From Hexactinellida sp. DTS-2022 (taxonomy: Eukaryota > Porifera > Hexactinellida), in NCBI GenBank assembly GCA_028753945.1, contig JAPNXP010000001.1:11646501-11710500 (forward strand): a DNA stretch of 64,000 bases. The letters run 5' to 3'. Of the stretch, positions 41,268-54,500 are shown piece by piece; the first letter of the stretch is position 1; each line of letters starts with the position of its first letter. Under the pieces are notes generated by a model, which saw only the letters and a program-made list of their open reading frames with translations, was not told where the DNA came from and searched no databases. The position numbers were made by a program, and so were the translations under genes.

Positions 41268-41750
41268 AAAACTTTTATAGTTTGAGATACGTGTTACCGA
41301 TATGACTGATTGGAACTACGGATCAATCGGGGGTAGAATTTTGTCATAGCCGGGCGGGGTTTTAATAGAATTAGAGATTCAAGCTTACTATATTTCGAAT
41401 TTCACTAAATTTAGATGTTTTAACATAAGACTTTTGATACCAATATCGGATGTGTACAATTTTCCTCGTATAGGAATAAATTACTAGTATTATCAGGATT
41501 TCTTTGTTTCAGTGTAGTATGTTATGCTTTAGATATTTTACATAAATTTCATTTGTCCCCACAAGTTGGCCAGGCCGGCCGGTCGATCCCTAATTGGATC
41601 TAATCAGTACAAATATTAATTCGAAAACAAGCTAATCACTATTTATTGAATTTAATATCAAATCTCAGTAAATTTACCATTTAAAACAAAGTGTAATTGA
41701 AATGAGCCTAGTATAAGATTTAACTAATAAGATCGTAATTAATCGCTGGG
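41268..41750. other. convergent intergenic region WDR18 / FAM210B-like
   Basis: AT-rich; no element with clear ends found. Confidence 0.4.
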
Positions 41751-42260
41751 TTATGTTATCTTTTTGCTAGTGCTTGGCTTCATCCAGCCTCTCTTCCTGA
41801 GGTATCTGGCTATCATGGGCACCCCTCCCACCGTCAGTCCTATCCTGAAGGGGAAGAGCAGTTTGTGCATCAGGTATGCCACCGCCAGCGTAGAGAACCC
41901 GGCGGTCTTCTTGCTAACTTCCATCCCGAAATAGTTGAGTATTCCCTCCACGTTGACTCCCACTCGTATCACCCCGTAGCAAGCGCCTATCGATATAAAC
42001 CCGATAGTCAGGTACAGACCCATTGCTAGCGGGCCGTATTCCTTAAGCAGTAGCTTTAGTCTCTGTGTTCTACTCAGATTTGCGGGAATCGCCTGCGCTT
42101 GTTCACTGAAGTATCGTATCGGGGGTATACACTGTTTCCCTACCTCCTGGAACTGTGTTACGCTACAGCATTGTTGCAGCGCGGGAGAGAGAGTAGACCT
42201 CGTATTTAGGCACTTGCCGAGCATGGGAGCCAAGCGAAATAGGGAACGCGTTATAAGCAT
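41751..42260 (-). CDS. FAM210B-like mitochondrial DUF1279 protein
   Basis: 169 residues, single exon. The N-terminus MLITRSLFRLAPMLGKCLNT is rich in Arg, Leu and Ser without acids, as in a mitochondrial targeting peptide. From residue 68, RLKLLLKEYGPLAMGLYLTI then GFISIGACYGVIRVGVNVEG, KKTAGFSTLAVAYLMHKLLF and PFRIGLTVGGVPMIARYLRK match the DUF1279 domain of FAM210A/B with two membrane-associated segments. The AxHKL-xPxRI and VP-I-RYxRK-G blocks are closer to FAM210B. FAM210 proteins sit in the inner mitochondrial membrane. ATG follows AAATA. Confidence 0.8.
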   Translation of the reverse strand: MLITRSLFRLAPMLGKCLNTRSTLSPALQQCCSVTQFQEVGKQCIPPIRYFSEQAQAIPANLSRTQRLKLLLKEYGPLAMGLYLTIGFISIGACYGVIRVGVNVEGILNYFGMEVSKKTAGFSTLAVAYLMHKLLFPFRIGLTVGGVPMIARYLRKRGWMKPSTSKKIT

Positions 42261-42280
42261 TATTTCCTAATTATAATAGT

Positions 42281-42430
42281 ACAGTAATACCCCTCGGGCC
42301 TCGGTAGTACGAACACTGCACTATTTCAGTCCACTTCAAAGCCCTTTCAATAGAAATTATATTGGTTAATACAAACTCCGGATAAAACGACGATCCCTTG
42401 GTGTTTGTAACTTCGTACTAACGACTAATA
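42281..42430. mobile_element. degraded pogo-type MITE
   Basis: CAGTAATACCCCTCGGGCCT, GGTAGTACGAACACT and right-hand TTCGTACTAACGACT form diverged ends of the CAGTAGAACCTCG family. Confidence 0.5.
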
Positions 42431-43187
42431 AGTACAACGGAAACTCCGAAAAAATGTAAAATCTATTTAATGCAGAGCATTAAAGAAATTCACTCTAATT
42501 TTGTAGATTGCGCTCCTATTTCGCTACAAATAATTCATTCTATTGCTAAAGTTAAAATTTGTGTATTTTTGCTCATAAATTGTTGAATTTTGGCTTGAAA
42601 CCATTAATACCAAGATATTTGACTAAAAAGAAAAAAATCTTACAATGCCCATTTACTTTTTCCTGGATGCAAAATGAACTAGACCGGATGTGATCATATA
42701 TTATGTGAACTATGCAAATGCTATTCTGGTAGATACAAAAGAGAGCTCCTTTTTAAGAGATGGAGCGTTTATAGCTCTGACAAAATGATGTGTTCACTTA
42801 CCTCACTTACCTTGTTCATTGTCAAGATTAGTTGGTACTGTCGAAACCGGTTTTTTCTAACTATTTATTCTAAATGTGTAGAAATTCCAATTTTGTTATA
42901 TTTTCAATCGGTTTATTCTAACTATCGGATTTTCTTACTTTATTTCCGTGCAAATAATTGTTTAAAACCGGTTTCGACTGTATTACTTTAAGTACTACGT
43001 ATATGAAATCCAAAGAAATATTAAAGGTCATCCCATAGATATGTGAGTACAAAAATAATTTATTAAAATGAATAAACGGAGATACAAGGAATACTAAATC
43101 TAAAGTATAATTCATGAAGAAAAAACGTGTGAAAAATGTTAAGTGCACAGGGTTACAATAATGAGTAACTAGATTCTAGCTGCTAAT
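42431..43187. other. intergenic with MITE 42838-42980
   Basis: 42838-42980 begins CTGTCGAAACCGGTTTTTTC and ends AAAACCGGTTTCGACTG, TA-flanked, same family as 20836. No gene seen otherwise. Confidence 0.65.
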
Positions 43188-45243
43188 CTATTCAGTGTTA
43201 TCGAATTTCGATACTTCCAGAGGCTTCCCATTCTCCCTCGCCTGTCCATTGCTCTCTACCTTCGTTACGCGTCTCTTCTTGATGTAAGTCTGGTAGTAGA
43301 AGTTCCCGAACAGAATCAGAAATGTGATCGCATAAGTCACAAATGTCATTTGCATCCACATAGGGAAGTTGCAGCCTGTGCCTATGGTGTAGGCGCCTAG
43401 CACCACGCCGCTACCGAACTGGATCTACAGACACACATTCGTATAATACGTGATTATCTCCCAGGTATAATGTATAATACGTATTAACTTATTATACGTA
43501 GAACCTAGAGAAAATCAAACTACGTATTAAGAAGGTGAAATATTTTAATGCATGACTGGGTAAATTAAAAAAAAAATTAACTGTAAATATTTTAGCTTTC
43601 AGAATAACCGGTTAATGTACATTATTTTCCACACAAATATATACATTGTAGTATATACTAAGACTAACTTCATTTAAGTAAGAACATATTTTGTATAATG
43701 AGTAACTATACAACTTGCTTAATATAGCTATCTATCTACACATATCTGTGTACATTACCAGTTGTAGGTCTGTGATGTACCTCTTCCACCAGAGGTAGGG
43801 CCTCAGCTCCCGGAAGGAAGACAGTCCGTAGTACGTGTACATTACAATGTGCACAAAGGAGTTCAGGATTGCGCCGAGTGTAGCTATATAGTACAGTAGA
43901 AATTAAATTAATATAACAATCAGGCCGCTGTACTGGGTTTAGCCTTAGACTTACGTACATTGTCCCCCTATAAGAATAAGATATATATAAATAGTACTTT
44001 ATATAATAAGGTACAGTGGAGTTCGCGTATTAGCAATTCATCTAATAGCAAGTTACTTTGAGAGCATTTAATGTTAATTATGTTCCTCTAATAGCAATAT
44101 TGGCATATTAGCAAGAAATTTTGTGTCAAATTCGAATTGTAATTTCGCAAACCCCAATGTACGTACAAATGGGTCTACTGTACTAGTGTGTTATGTTTCG
44201 TAACTCACCAGCTACCCAGGCTATGCCCATCCACCAAATACCAAACATAGTAGCGTGATGGTAGATGTGTAGGAATGTTATCTGGTTATTCTTTTTCCGT
44301 AAAATGAAGAAAAACTAGGAACAAATACAACCGTATTATAAGGGTCTGCTGTTGTATTGTAATATTAGTATTACACTAATACACTTACTGTGCTATGCGG
44401 ATCAAGTATATTTCAACAATTGATTCCCTGTTCTAACAAAACTCACCGTGTCTAGAAACTCTATACATTTAGAAAAGTAGTACCACCAGAGTGCATTAGC
44501 TACCTGCAGAGAGAATAAGACTAGATTGAATTCCTATTTACTACAGATGCGTAATAGGAACCTACCCTCATGTGTCCGGGATGTGTGGAGTATATCATGG
44601 GCTGACAGAGCCAGGAGTACTCAACCTCGCTAGCCCCGAAGTACGCCTGTAATTACAGTATAATAATATCTGTACAGTCGTGTTCATGAATAGCAACTGC
44701 CATAATAGCAATTGCTGTATTATTTCAGTCCCAATGCGAACATAATGTTAGTTCTGTTCTCTAATAGCAAATTCGCCTATTAGCAAGCAAATTTAACGTA
44801 AGATGCGACTTGCTATTACGCACTGTACGTATGTGTTAACAGCTGAGATAGGGGGTTACCTCAGTAGCGATGTACGTGGAGAGTCCCACCATAGCGAAGT
44901 TGTAGAAGAATAGCAGGTATTGCAGGTCCCACTCCTTCCTATGCCGCATGACAATGGGCCCTAAGTATATCATGACCACGTAGAAGAACACTATGAAGAA
45001 GGTAGGGAACGGAGAGCTCATCAGCAGCCAGTCCTTGGTGCGGGGGTCTAACAACACACAGGATTATACACACATTGTTAGCATAGGCTATCTACCTTCC
45101 ATCTCTAGTACTGCCTTGTAGAACTCGAACGGTCCCAGCTTAAGCAGCTCCATCTCCCCCAGCAGCCGACCCATGGAGCTGGTGTTCAGATAGCGATCCT
45201 TCGGAAGCCAGTCCCGCCCGGGCATTGTCTCGGCGCCTGCCAT
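43188..45243 (-). CDS. ELOVL4-like very-long-chain fatty acid elongase, seven exons
   Basis: Exons 45096-45243, 44860-45047, 44566-44646, 44447-44503, 44209-44314, 43759-43883 and 43188-43424 join in phase to 313 residues, the usual ELOVL4 length. [20 protein letters not shown] opens the membrane part, then [55 protein letters not shown] with the catalytic HxxHH, then [16 protein letters not shown] and [16 protein letters not shown], then FANFYY-type [14 protein letters not shown]. These match ELOVL2/4/5 closely. It condenses malonyl-CoA with acyl-CoA in the ER. The tail lacks a clear KKxx retrieval signal. Introns of 48-340 bases; two hold MITEs. Confidence 0.9.
44014..44180. mobile_element. 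MITE (CAGTGGAGTTCGCGTATTAGC) in an ELOVL intron
   Basis: CAGTGGAGTTCGCGTATTAGC at the left; CTAATAGCAA units inside; right end GGGTCTACTG is diverged. TA-flanked. Same family as 44675, 48101 and 57507. Confidence 0.7.
44675..44825. mobile_element. MITE (CAGTCGTGTTCATGAATAGC) in an ELOVL intron
   Basis: CAGTCGTGTTCATGAATAGC to GCGACTTGCTATTACGCACTG, TA-flanked, with ATAGCAA repeats. Confidence 0.75.
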
Positions 45244-45731
45244 GCTAATACACCGGAATTTATATGGAATATTATACGTATATACAGTTATCTAATAGTG
45301 GAGTCTATAGGAACCACAGCAATGTTATACTCGTACTGTTTTTATAACCATTGCACAGTCTATTCGTAACGCAAAAATACAATTTGTACTCTAGGTTCCT
45401 AAAAGGTATACAATTCACATATTGTAAATTATTGTTTAGTGTTCTAATTAATTAACTAAGTTTAATTTTGGTATATTCGCTGACATTGCACTCAGACTCA
45501 GTCCAAGTAGTACGTATTTGTATAAGAACATTAGCTTCTATCGATTCAGCTCTTCCTATCGATACTACGCATCGGCATAGGGATATTCAATTCTTAATTT
45601 GTGTTAGACAGTGGTCCAGAAACTATCTACAATGCAGTGTACTAGTTTATTAAAAGCTTAAACTTGACTACAACAGAGCCCAATGGCATTCTCAACTGGT
45701 GGTCTGAGTCAACAGCTGCTCTTCAGTTACG
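45244..45731. other. intergenic between ELOVL and POLR3D
   Basis: 488 bases separating two minus-strand genes. No element or coding signal recognised; it must hold the ELOVL promoter. Confidence 0.45.
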
Positions 45732-47509
45732 TCACGTTGGTTGCGATTGAGAAGCAAGCGCCTCCAGATCAGGTGCGCATACCATTCTACCAGACAGGTA
45801 TCCCAGGTGTGTGAGGTTCCCCTCCGCGGAGCCGGGAGGATGGTCTATGACGACGAGCTCTTGCAGGAACGGAGCGGGCGTCCCGTTCGTCAAGTTGAAG
45901 GTGGCGTCTCCGATCTTAATGGAGACTCTCCCCGAGGCATGCACCTGCAGACTGCCCACACTGCCCTGTGGGAGCTGCTTGAGAGTGGCCAGCTCGGAGC
46001 GGCCGTGCTTCTGAGCGGTGAGGTACTGGATCTCCGTCTCCTCGGCCCTGCGCGCTCTCTGGATCTAGGAGCTGCAGTTAGTACGGAGCTATTAGGCGCT
46101 ACGGGATCCCCGTATAAACCGGTCTTATCAGGGATCATACTGCTAAATGCTAATAGATATTGCTAACTTTACATTTCTATCTATCTCTCTACCGTCTAAA
46201 TCTCTATCTAAATTCTACATACTTTCATCAAAAACTATTTTTTTGGGGCTGTTAAAAAGTTCAAATAACAGCTAAGCTCTGCTGCCAATTGGTGGAGAAT
46301 TATTTGCTATTAACAGCAAACAGTGTGCTGTAAATAATAGCAAAAAGCCGAAGGTTTTTCGAACTATTAAATAAGGAGCAAGGGCTTATGCTATGCATTA
46401 CCGGGAACTTGTCTGGGATCTGTAGGAATATAATCTGCGCTTTATCGTCAGTAGTATTAAAGAGATCAGAGGCGAGAGCCTTGTCCACTTCTTCCCCGGG
46501 CGGGGCGGGGGTGGGGCCCAGGCCTGGCCAGCAGGGGGGCAGCATGCGGTGCTGTTTGCTCCACTGAGAGAGCATCTTAGACTCCGTGAGCTTGCTCCAG
46601 CCCTTGGTGCTCAGGCTCTGGTCTAGCGGGAGCACCCGGGGGATGGAGTCGTCGTACTGGTCCATAGCCTCCTCGGGGGTGGGGTCGGGCCTCTGCTCCT
46701 CGGCTATAGTGATACATGTTAGCCATTGGCATGGTATTCGTATGGTCAGATTACTTATTGTGAGGTAGTTAATGCGAGTATTTATGTACAGTGCAGTAGA
46801 TCCTCGCTAATCCGAACAAATTATCTAGTGTATTACTAAAAATACTTCTCTGAGACTTATTAATTTACTTCCATAGTAATAGTATAATTATTTTTTAATT
46901 ATACTATTACTATGGAATATATTTTTTCCCACTTTTATTAAATTTTGGATCTCCCGTTCGGATTATGTATCATGAAAAATTGTTACAGTTTAACAGTTCT
47001 GATAGAACTGTAAATTGTCTAATTTTATTATCTGGGTGTCACAGTAAGTTACCTGAGTGGATACACAAATAATGATATTACTGACACCACTATATACACG
47101 TACTATTGGATGGCTTTATTTTATCTTCCATCAGAATGTCTGCTTTCTTTTTAACTTCCAACTCGTTTTTCTTGACGGCCTTCGCCTTCTCAGCGAGGCC
47201 GCAAGAGAAGATTGAAGTCGTAACTATAAAGTTATTCTTCCGTCTGTTCGTTTCCATTCCTCGCTTCCCATCTGGTATCTGGGGCTGAGTAAAATGTTTC
47301 GAAGAAAATGGTTTAAACTTGTTGCAACTTTCCTGCGAATTAATATCCTTCTGTGTATCTTCGTTCGAGCTATGGGGCGGGGCCGGTCTCTTGCGGCTGG
47401 GAAGGTTTGGCGTGAAGAGAGGTGCCTTGTTGGGCTTGGAGCCCCCGGTCAGCTTAAGGTCCCTACTGGGGCGTAGGGTGGGTAGCTTGTTGGTGCCGTC
47501 AAGAGACAT
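45732..47509 (-). CDS. POLR3D: RNA polymerase III subunit RPC4, three exons
   Basis: Exons 47104-47509, 46402-46703 and 45732-46064 give 346 residues (human 398). Exon 1 is basic and low-complexity (LTGGSKPNKAPLFTPNLPSRK), as in RPC4 N-termini. Exon 2 has IIFLQIPDKFP, the LQLPDSLP-like element. Exon 3 carries the conserved C-terminal block: LPQGSVGSLQVHASGRVSIK, IGDATFNLTNGTPAPFLQEL and LTHLGYLSGRMVCAPDLEAL. That block pairs with RPC5 as a TFIIF-like dimer on Pol III. Donors GTACGT and GTAATG. The start follows TAGCCATG on the minus strand. Confidence 0.9.
46704..47103. other. POLR3D intron 1 with pogo-like remnant
   Basis: GTAGATCCTCGCTAATCCGAAC at about 46797 and GTTCGGATTATG at about 46954 look like eroded pogo-type ends. 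AATTATACTATTACTATGGA around 46860-46920 makes a local hairpin. Confidence 0.5.
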
Positions 47510-48536
47510 GGCTAGTGGGCATTGGGCTAAGCAGTACTAGCAGATAATATTCATACTTAACTGGTCTCCGTCGCAGCCTTTGTTAGTTCATATTCGCTCT
47601 ACGGGCTTATTGCTCAACAGACTATTAATCATAAGTTAATAGCTTTGGGCCAAATAAAATTGCATATATCCACACTTAATGTGTAGTTCACCATTTTATA
47701 ATAGCATTTACGAATTTACGAATTTCCGGTTAATAACGACACTATTCAGTAGGGAATCAGTCCCCTTTGTTTGTAATGAAAGTATAATTAACTAGCTAGT
47801 GCCTTTTTGTGGCGAGAGTATGATATGTATCACATAGGAAGAAATAACAAATTTAATGTAAATCTTTTGTAAATCTTTTACAATATAATTGAATTTGTAA
47901 ATACTGTAGCAATAGCAAGCTCGCTAAAAACGCTTATTAATAAAATGCATGACTAAACAGGGTTGCGTTTCAAACACAGCAATCTTGGTTGAATTAAAGC
48001 TTTGCAGATAGGTAGGTGAGGTCTGATAAATCTGCTGCCATATAAGGGGTTAAGAGATTCCGATTTAGGGAGTGTGTGTGTGTGGCCTAGAAAATAAGTA
48101 CAGTTCGAGTAATAGCAAGTCGCATTTGATACAAAAATTTCTTGCTTGAAAGCGAATATTGTTACGTATTAGACTTAGAGAAACATAGTTGCTCTCTTGG
48201 GAATAAAACTGACTTGCTAATAGATGAATTGCTAAAACGCGAACTCCACTGTGTATAATTAATGGAGGGATTTGAGAGTGATAGCAGAGTAGCTGTTAGT
48301 AGTATATGCTAGTATATTATAGGGATAATAATCTCAACTGCGCTTCTTAAAGCTATAACAAGCCGTTCATGTATAATAATCTGCATTATTTCAACTTAAC
48401 TTATTGAGTTTATTCGGTTCACTGATAGCAAGTTTGGCAGTTTAATATATTCTGTGCAAAATGCGGGCTGTTATTATCTCTGTATTATAAACACAAATAT
48501 TCTGTATATGTATATCAAGTATTACCTTTGGTGTAT
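47510..48536. other. intergenic with MITE 48101-48251
   Basis: 48101 CAGTTCGAGTAATAGCAAGTC to 48251 GCGAACTCCACTG, family of 44014. Short TG-run at about 48072. A fragment with CTGATAGCAAG at 48421 is probably another relic. No gene seen. Confidence 0.6.
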
Positions 48537-51500
48537 CTAAGTAGGCTGATTCTGTGTTGCTGTAATATGTATTGGCTAAAGAAATCAGTTAATAATAGAG
48601 TTGTTAACTTATTTAAGTTGTTATTTATATGAGTTTACTTATACAGCAATCATCGGTATCACCGATCATCGGCGTTAGTATTAAAAAACCTCGCTACTTT
48701 CAACCCATTGTTTTTTTATGTTTATAAAAAAACACCATCGGTAGAAACTAGCGAAGTTATTTAATACAAACGCCGATGATCGGTGGATAAGTAAATTCTA
48801 TTTATATATACTATAGCTAGCTAACATGTGCTATCTCACCATGAATCCCTGGTCCCATATGTTCCTGGTGCGGAGAGGGTCGCTGTGTAGCGAGAGAGGC
48901 GGGATTAGAGTAGGCCCTGATATTACCGTAGGAATGTGTGTGGGGTGCTCTGTTAGGGCTGTGGCCAGTCCGCCCTGCAATACCGCTAATGAAGGACGCT
49001 CAACTATAAATAGTAGTGATAGTAAGTTAGTTCATTCGTATACAGTTAAACTCGGTTATAACGTGCCCCCTTGGGAATGGAAAATAAGTACGTACTAACC
49101 GAGTTTACCTTACATAGCTTTACATACTGCTTTAAAAACTTTGTTACAAAAATTAGTACGTACTAAGCCGAAGTATGTACTACGTTATAACCGAGTTCTA
49201 CTGTAATGTCCTGACATTATTATCAACTTCTCACTATACAAAGTAAATTTGTTCGATGTCGCGTAATTTAACCAGTGGGTGTTCTAGTGTCCTATCCTAT
49301 CACCAAAATAAGTAACTGTATATTTAATGGTATATTTAATGGACACCAGAGTGCCCCCGGATGCCAACAGAGTAATCCATGTTAAGTGGCGTAATCTTGG
49401 GGTCTGCGGCGGGTGTCTAGCTGGCATGTTCAAACCGAAATTAAACCACAAACTTAATTTAGCAGATGGCGAGCTAATAATTTTTTCTTAACAAAAATTA
49501 AGACACATTAACACAAAATGAAATATTTATTCAGAAAAATATATAACTATTGGATGAACAAAGTGTCGTGGCACCATGGGTATTTTGACGAAGTTTACGC
49601 CCATGCCATGTTAATCCGTGTACTGTTGTGCATTAGCTAGCGCTATAAGAGCGAAGGTATAACTGACCCTGCGCGGCCAGAGTCGGCAGCACGGTGCTGT
49701 GTGCGTTCCCTATGATGTTGCTGGTTGCGTTCTCTAGAGAGGTGAACAGGAAGGAGGGCACCGAGGGGACCAGCTGCTGGGGGAGCGTCACGGGGGTGGG
49801 GTACACCACTGCCGCAGAGACGGAGGGGACCACGGTCTGCAGCGGGAAGGAGAGGTGCGGGAGGGGGTAGCTGGTGGGTCTGCTGGAGTGGAATCTCTCA
49901 GGAATACCGTAGGGCTCTGAACGGTTAGACTGGGATCTGCGGGTGCGTGGCCGCCCCGTGCTCGTAGCAGCGAACTGACTCTCCAACCTAATCACAGATA
50001 GTATACTACAGTGGATGCCGGTTATAACCGACATAAATTATACAGGGTAGATGGCAACCGTTTTCCAACATAGTGTGCTTATATCCGACATTTACTGTAC
50101 AACTGTTATAGCTGTGCTGATATAGTACTCACCTCTCTGGAGACTCATTCAGGTTATTCAGCAGCCAGACTGCCTCTGCGTTCTGAGCTAGCTCGTCATC
50201 GTGTATGTTGAAGAGAAGTGGGTCCACCAGCACATCTAATGGAATAAATACAGTATAACCTCGTTAGTACGAACACCAGGAGACCGTCAAAATGTGTACC
50301 TCTTATTTGGAATTCGTATTAACCGGAATTTCATATTAACTGTGTTCATATTAACGAGGTTGCATAACTAATATTCTAGTTTTGATTGAGTATGTTCAGG
50401 AAATAATTATGCAGACTGAGATTCAAAGTATGTACAGCATTACTCTAGTAACTATGTAATCTGTATTTCTGTATAATTCAATTCATTGTATTACAATACA
50501 AGGTTAGCAAACTATTCAATTAACGAGGTCTCTGTTAATTGGACAGATACCGTATTGCTTCGAATAAGCGCTTTGCTTGTCGCTAATTGTTTTCGTGTGC
50601 CAAATTTATCCTGATTTTTTGGAAAAATCAAGAAAATAATTTTAGGTAGGTTCTAATGGTTCTCAGTTACAGTAGACATACCGTAGTTGCCAAAATCAAT
50701 GTAATTACACACCAGTTATACACCAATGAGTTTTAATTTTGTCATGCAGATTCCATTATTATTGACCCGGCGCTTATTCGAAGCAACACGGTATACTAAA
50801 CTTGGGATATCATAATAATCTAGTATAGATGGATCAAGGCAGTGCATTGGTGTGTATCCACGGTGGCGGTGCGGGCAGCATGATAGGGGAGGCCATGTGG
50901 AAACAGCTGGTGAGAGAGCACGGGGTCACAGCTGACAGCTTGAAAGACGACTCCGTAGCATTCGACTGCCCGAGTGTTGTGTTCCAGGATATAGACAACG
51001 GATTTGTTAGGCCCCGGGCTCTCTTCATAGACCCGGACGGCCAGGATCTGATGAGGGTGCGTAAGGGCGCTCTGAGCAAGCTGTGGAGCCCCAGGACTAA
51101 CTTCGTGAGCTGGAACAAGGACGCACACAACCTGTACACAGAGGGATACTATTCTCTGTTCTACTCACTCAACGAGGAAATATCCGACAAGCTGCGACGT
51201 CTCGCGGAGCCGGCCGACCAGCTGGAGGGGTTCCTGTTCTCGCGGGCTATCAGCGGGGGCAGCGGGAGCGGCCTGATTAAGAGAGTCATGGTGGACATAG
51301 AGACTCAGTTCCCCAAGCGGACTATGTCGGAGGTATGCGTGTTTCCCTCCAGGAGGTTCTCTAGCATTCCCATTGAGCCGTACAACGCAGTGTTCGGAGT
51401 AGCCTCGACAGCCAGCTGCTTCTCTATGCTCCTCAGCAACGAGGGCGTGGGGGACTACATTGCTAGCGCATTCCCGGATATGCCCTACTGCAGCATGGCG

Positions 51501-54500
51501 GATATAAACACTCTTATCGGGCGTCTTATGTGCAACGTGACGTGTCAGGGCCGCATGGGCGGGGAGCGGGCGCTGGACAGACTGGTCAGCATGGCTGTGT
51601 ACCCTGACCGCTCCCACCACCTAGCTATGCCCAGCTACGCCATACTGAAGCCGGAGCAGGCCACCAAGCAGGGCAAGTGCAAACTCGATCTCACGAAGCG
51701 GGTTTTCCAGACTAACAGCCAGCTCCTGGGGTACCCCCTTGGGAGCTCCCAGAGCACCTATCTCAACTACCAGGGGAACACGTCGCAGGTGGAGGCACAC
51801 GCGTTAGTGAGCTCATTCGGGAGCTCCGCGGGGGACAAACTGTCCGCTAACACCTCAATCAACGCAGTAGAGAAACTGGTGCCTACGAGTGTGTTCGAGA
51901 AAGGCCCCGCCCCCTACTGCGAGCTGGCACACGTGAGCGTTAACCTGGGACTGCGGACAGCCCTGAGAGAGCTCGCTCAGAGGTATGACAGGCTCTTCGC
52001 AAAGCGGGCGTACGTGCACTGGATAGTGGGATGCGGAATCAGCTGGGAGAGCGTGGGGGTGGAGAGGGAGGATTTGGAGGATTTCATAAAGCATTTGGAG
52101 CACCAAGCTGGTCAGGAGTAACATGCCTCACTTCATAAATACGTAGATTATAAAGTACAGTTCGATATTTATTATGTATTGGAGAGATTGTTCTATTGAC
52201 TTATACAAATGCGTAATGCTTACCGTCTGCTGGGTCCACTGGGTTAACGTGTGTGTGCATGATGGAGTTGGTAGCGTTCTGTCCGTCTAGGATGAAGTAG
52301 GAGGCGGTGTCCATATAGGCAGAGGGGTAGTTGATGGGGGAGGTGTTGAGCTGGCTGTAGGTGAGGATGTTGGGCGTGCCCACGTAGGCGGACAGGAGGG
52401 AGGGGTACACCAGGAAGGGAGACCAGACCGGCTGCGTTATAACGGGGGCGTTCCCGGGGGGGAGAGGGGGGGCCTGGGATAGGAGGATGTCTGGTGTCAT
52501 GTTGATGCGCGGGAGAGCAGAGTTGATAGATATCCCAGCGGCCGCGGGCCAGATCTGTCCGGTGCCCGCGTGGCTGATGTTAGGAGTCCGCATCTGAGTG
52601 GAATAGGTAACAACATTCCTATTGCACAATATGGTAACTCACCATTCCGGATATCCCGCTGAGAGTGTGGTTCTCCATTTTCTATAAATAGAACAATGAA
52701 TACCAGTAGCGTAAGTAACACACTCAGGTGCTTATGTAGCCCACATAAACTAATAATGTTATAATAAATCTAACCTTTGTTAAATACTTGATGTTTGCAT
52801 CCTAGAAAATATAATAGAATAGATAATTAATACACTAATTGCAAATTAAAATAATTATCTAGAATTTGGTCAAATTTTAGGTGTTAAATAAATACAAACA
52901 CGGTTATTAAACGTTAAATTAGGGTAAAGATTCCCCTCAATATATAATATATTAAAGGGAATACTTATCCACCGATCATCGGCGTTTCTATTAAAAAACC
53001 TCGCTACTTTCTACCGATTGTTTTTTTATGTTTATAAAAAACATCATCGGTAGAAAGTAGCGAGGTTTTTTAATACAAACGCCGATGATCGGTGGATAAG
53101 TATTCTCTATATTAAATATTATATACTAATAGAACTGCAAGTTGACAGTTACAAGACAATATACAGTAGAGTCTCGTTAGTGCACGAAATTCAGATTTGT
53201 AAGTACACTGTTTCGGTCTCTTCAAAGCCTTTTAATACTTAATGCACTGTTAATAAGAACCCAGATAGGGCGTACGAATTTCGATGGTACCCTGGTGCTT
53301 GAACTAACTAGAGTCTACAGTATGTCTATAATTATTTTTTATAAAGTTACCTTGAAAACACAGAGCACACATTCCTTCTTCTCTGAACTCCACACAAGTT
53401 GAAGGATGAGGTCATTCTTCTTTCTCTTGCAGTAGCTAATGCGACACACGTAGAACTACAGATCAATGAGAGTGTTATCTGTCTGTTAATTAAGTATCAG
53501 GATTTAAGACTCGGAGAATACCAATCGCCATATTGCGACACAAGTTATGAAACTAGGATAACAACGAGATACTGAGTATTACTACTTGAATGTCCAAATG
53601 GCGATTAAGAGGAAGAATAATCTGGCATCCATATAACATTTGCTACAAGGTCCTAACAGAGATAGCTCACTGCACATAAGCTGTTATACAAATCAATGCA
53701 ATAGAGCTATCGTGTTAAATGGCTTCATTTATATATCTGGGAAGACTTACCGTTTTCTCAACGAAGAAATTCTCCATATTTTGATTTGTATCTGTAATGA
53801 AATCTACCTTCATAATTTGGTTCATTTTCTTTCCTAAATCGAGAGACTGGTCGCATTCTCTGCTCCCGCTTTGAACAGCAAATTTTAAATTCGGTGGCCA
53901 GTAGCTTGTGTTTCTAAGGAAGACTGCGATTAACTTCCCATGATTTCCCAAATAAATGTGGATGTTCCATAACTTACATTTCTTGTGAATCGAAAGAAAT
54001 GAAATGTGCTTGGAGAGTAGCTGGACTTGGTCCCTATTAAACGGATACTTTAGTTAATGCGAGGATTCTCCAATGAGCTGAGACTGATAGTTTAATCCAG
54101 GCCTTGGATGGAAAAAAAATTCTAGGCACTTTCCAGGAGCGCAAAAATTGAGAGATGCTCCAATAGACCGACGTATTACAAATTAAGTATTTTAGGGCTT
54201 GTGAGCGAGCTCAAACTTAGAAATTTTGCTGGATGAAAGCCTGCTAAGACTCAATACCAAAATACTCACGTGAAGTTGGAGGTATCCTGTCCATTTGAGG
54301 AGTAGGTGCTAGAGCATAGGAGATATAAATATAACAACACACACATATACACACACGGGTAACTATGGATAGCGGCACCTACCTGCTCCAATAGCTGGTT
54401 TAGATAGGGCTGGGGTTTCGTTTTGGAACAGAATGCTTGATGTTCCTAATTAAATATATCATTAATATTAGCAACTGTAATGACGCAGGGCTACAAACCT

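Noticed and set aside
48826..49098. 90-codon plus-strand frame
   Set aside because: It overlaps a minus-strand exon candidate with proper splice signals and runs into a MITE.
52201..54033. MATH (TRAF-C) domain expected in the TRAF-like gene
   Set aside because: None of the downstream exons shows the MATH landmarks (W-I-F start, GYK-C-R-YLNG, F-P-N block), so I left the region unassigned.
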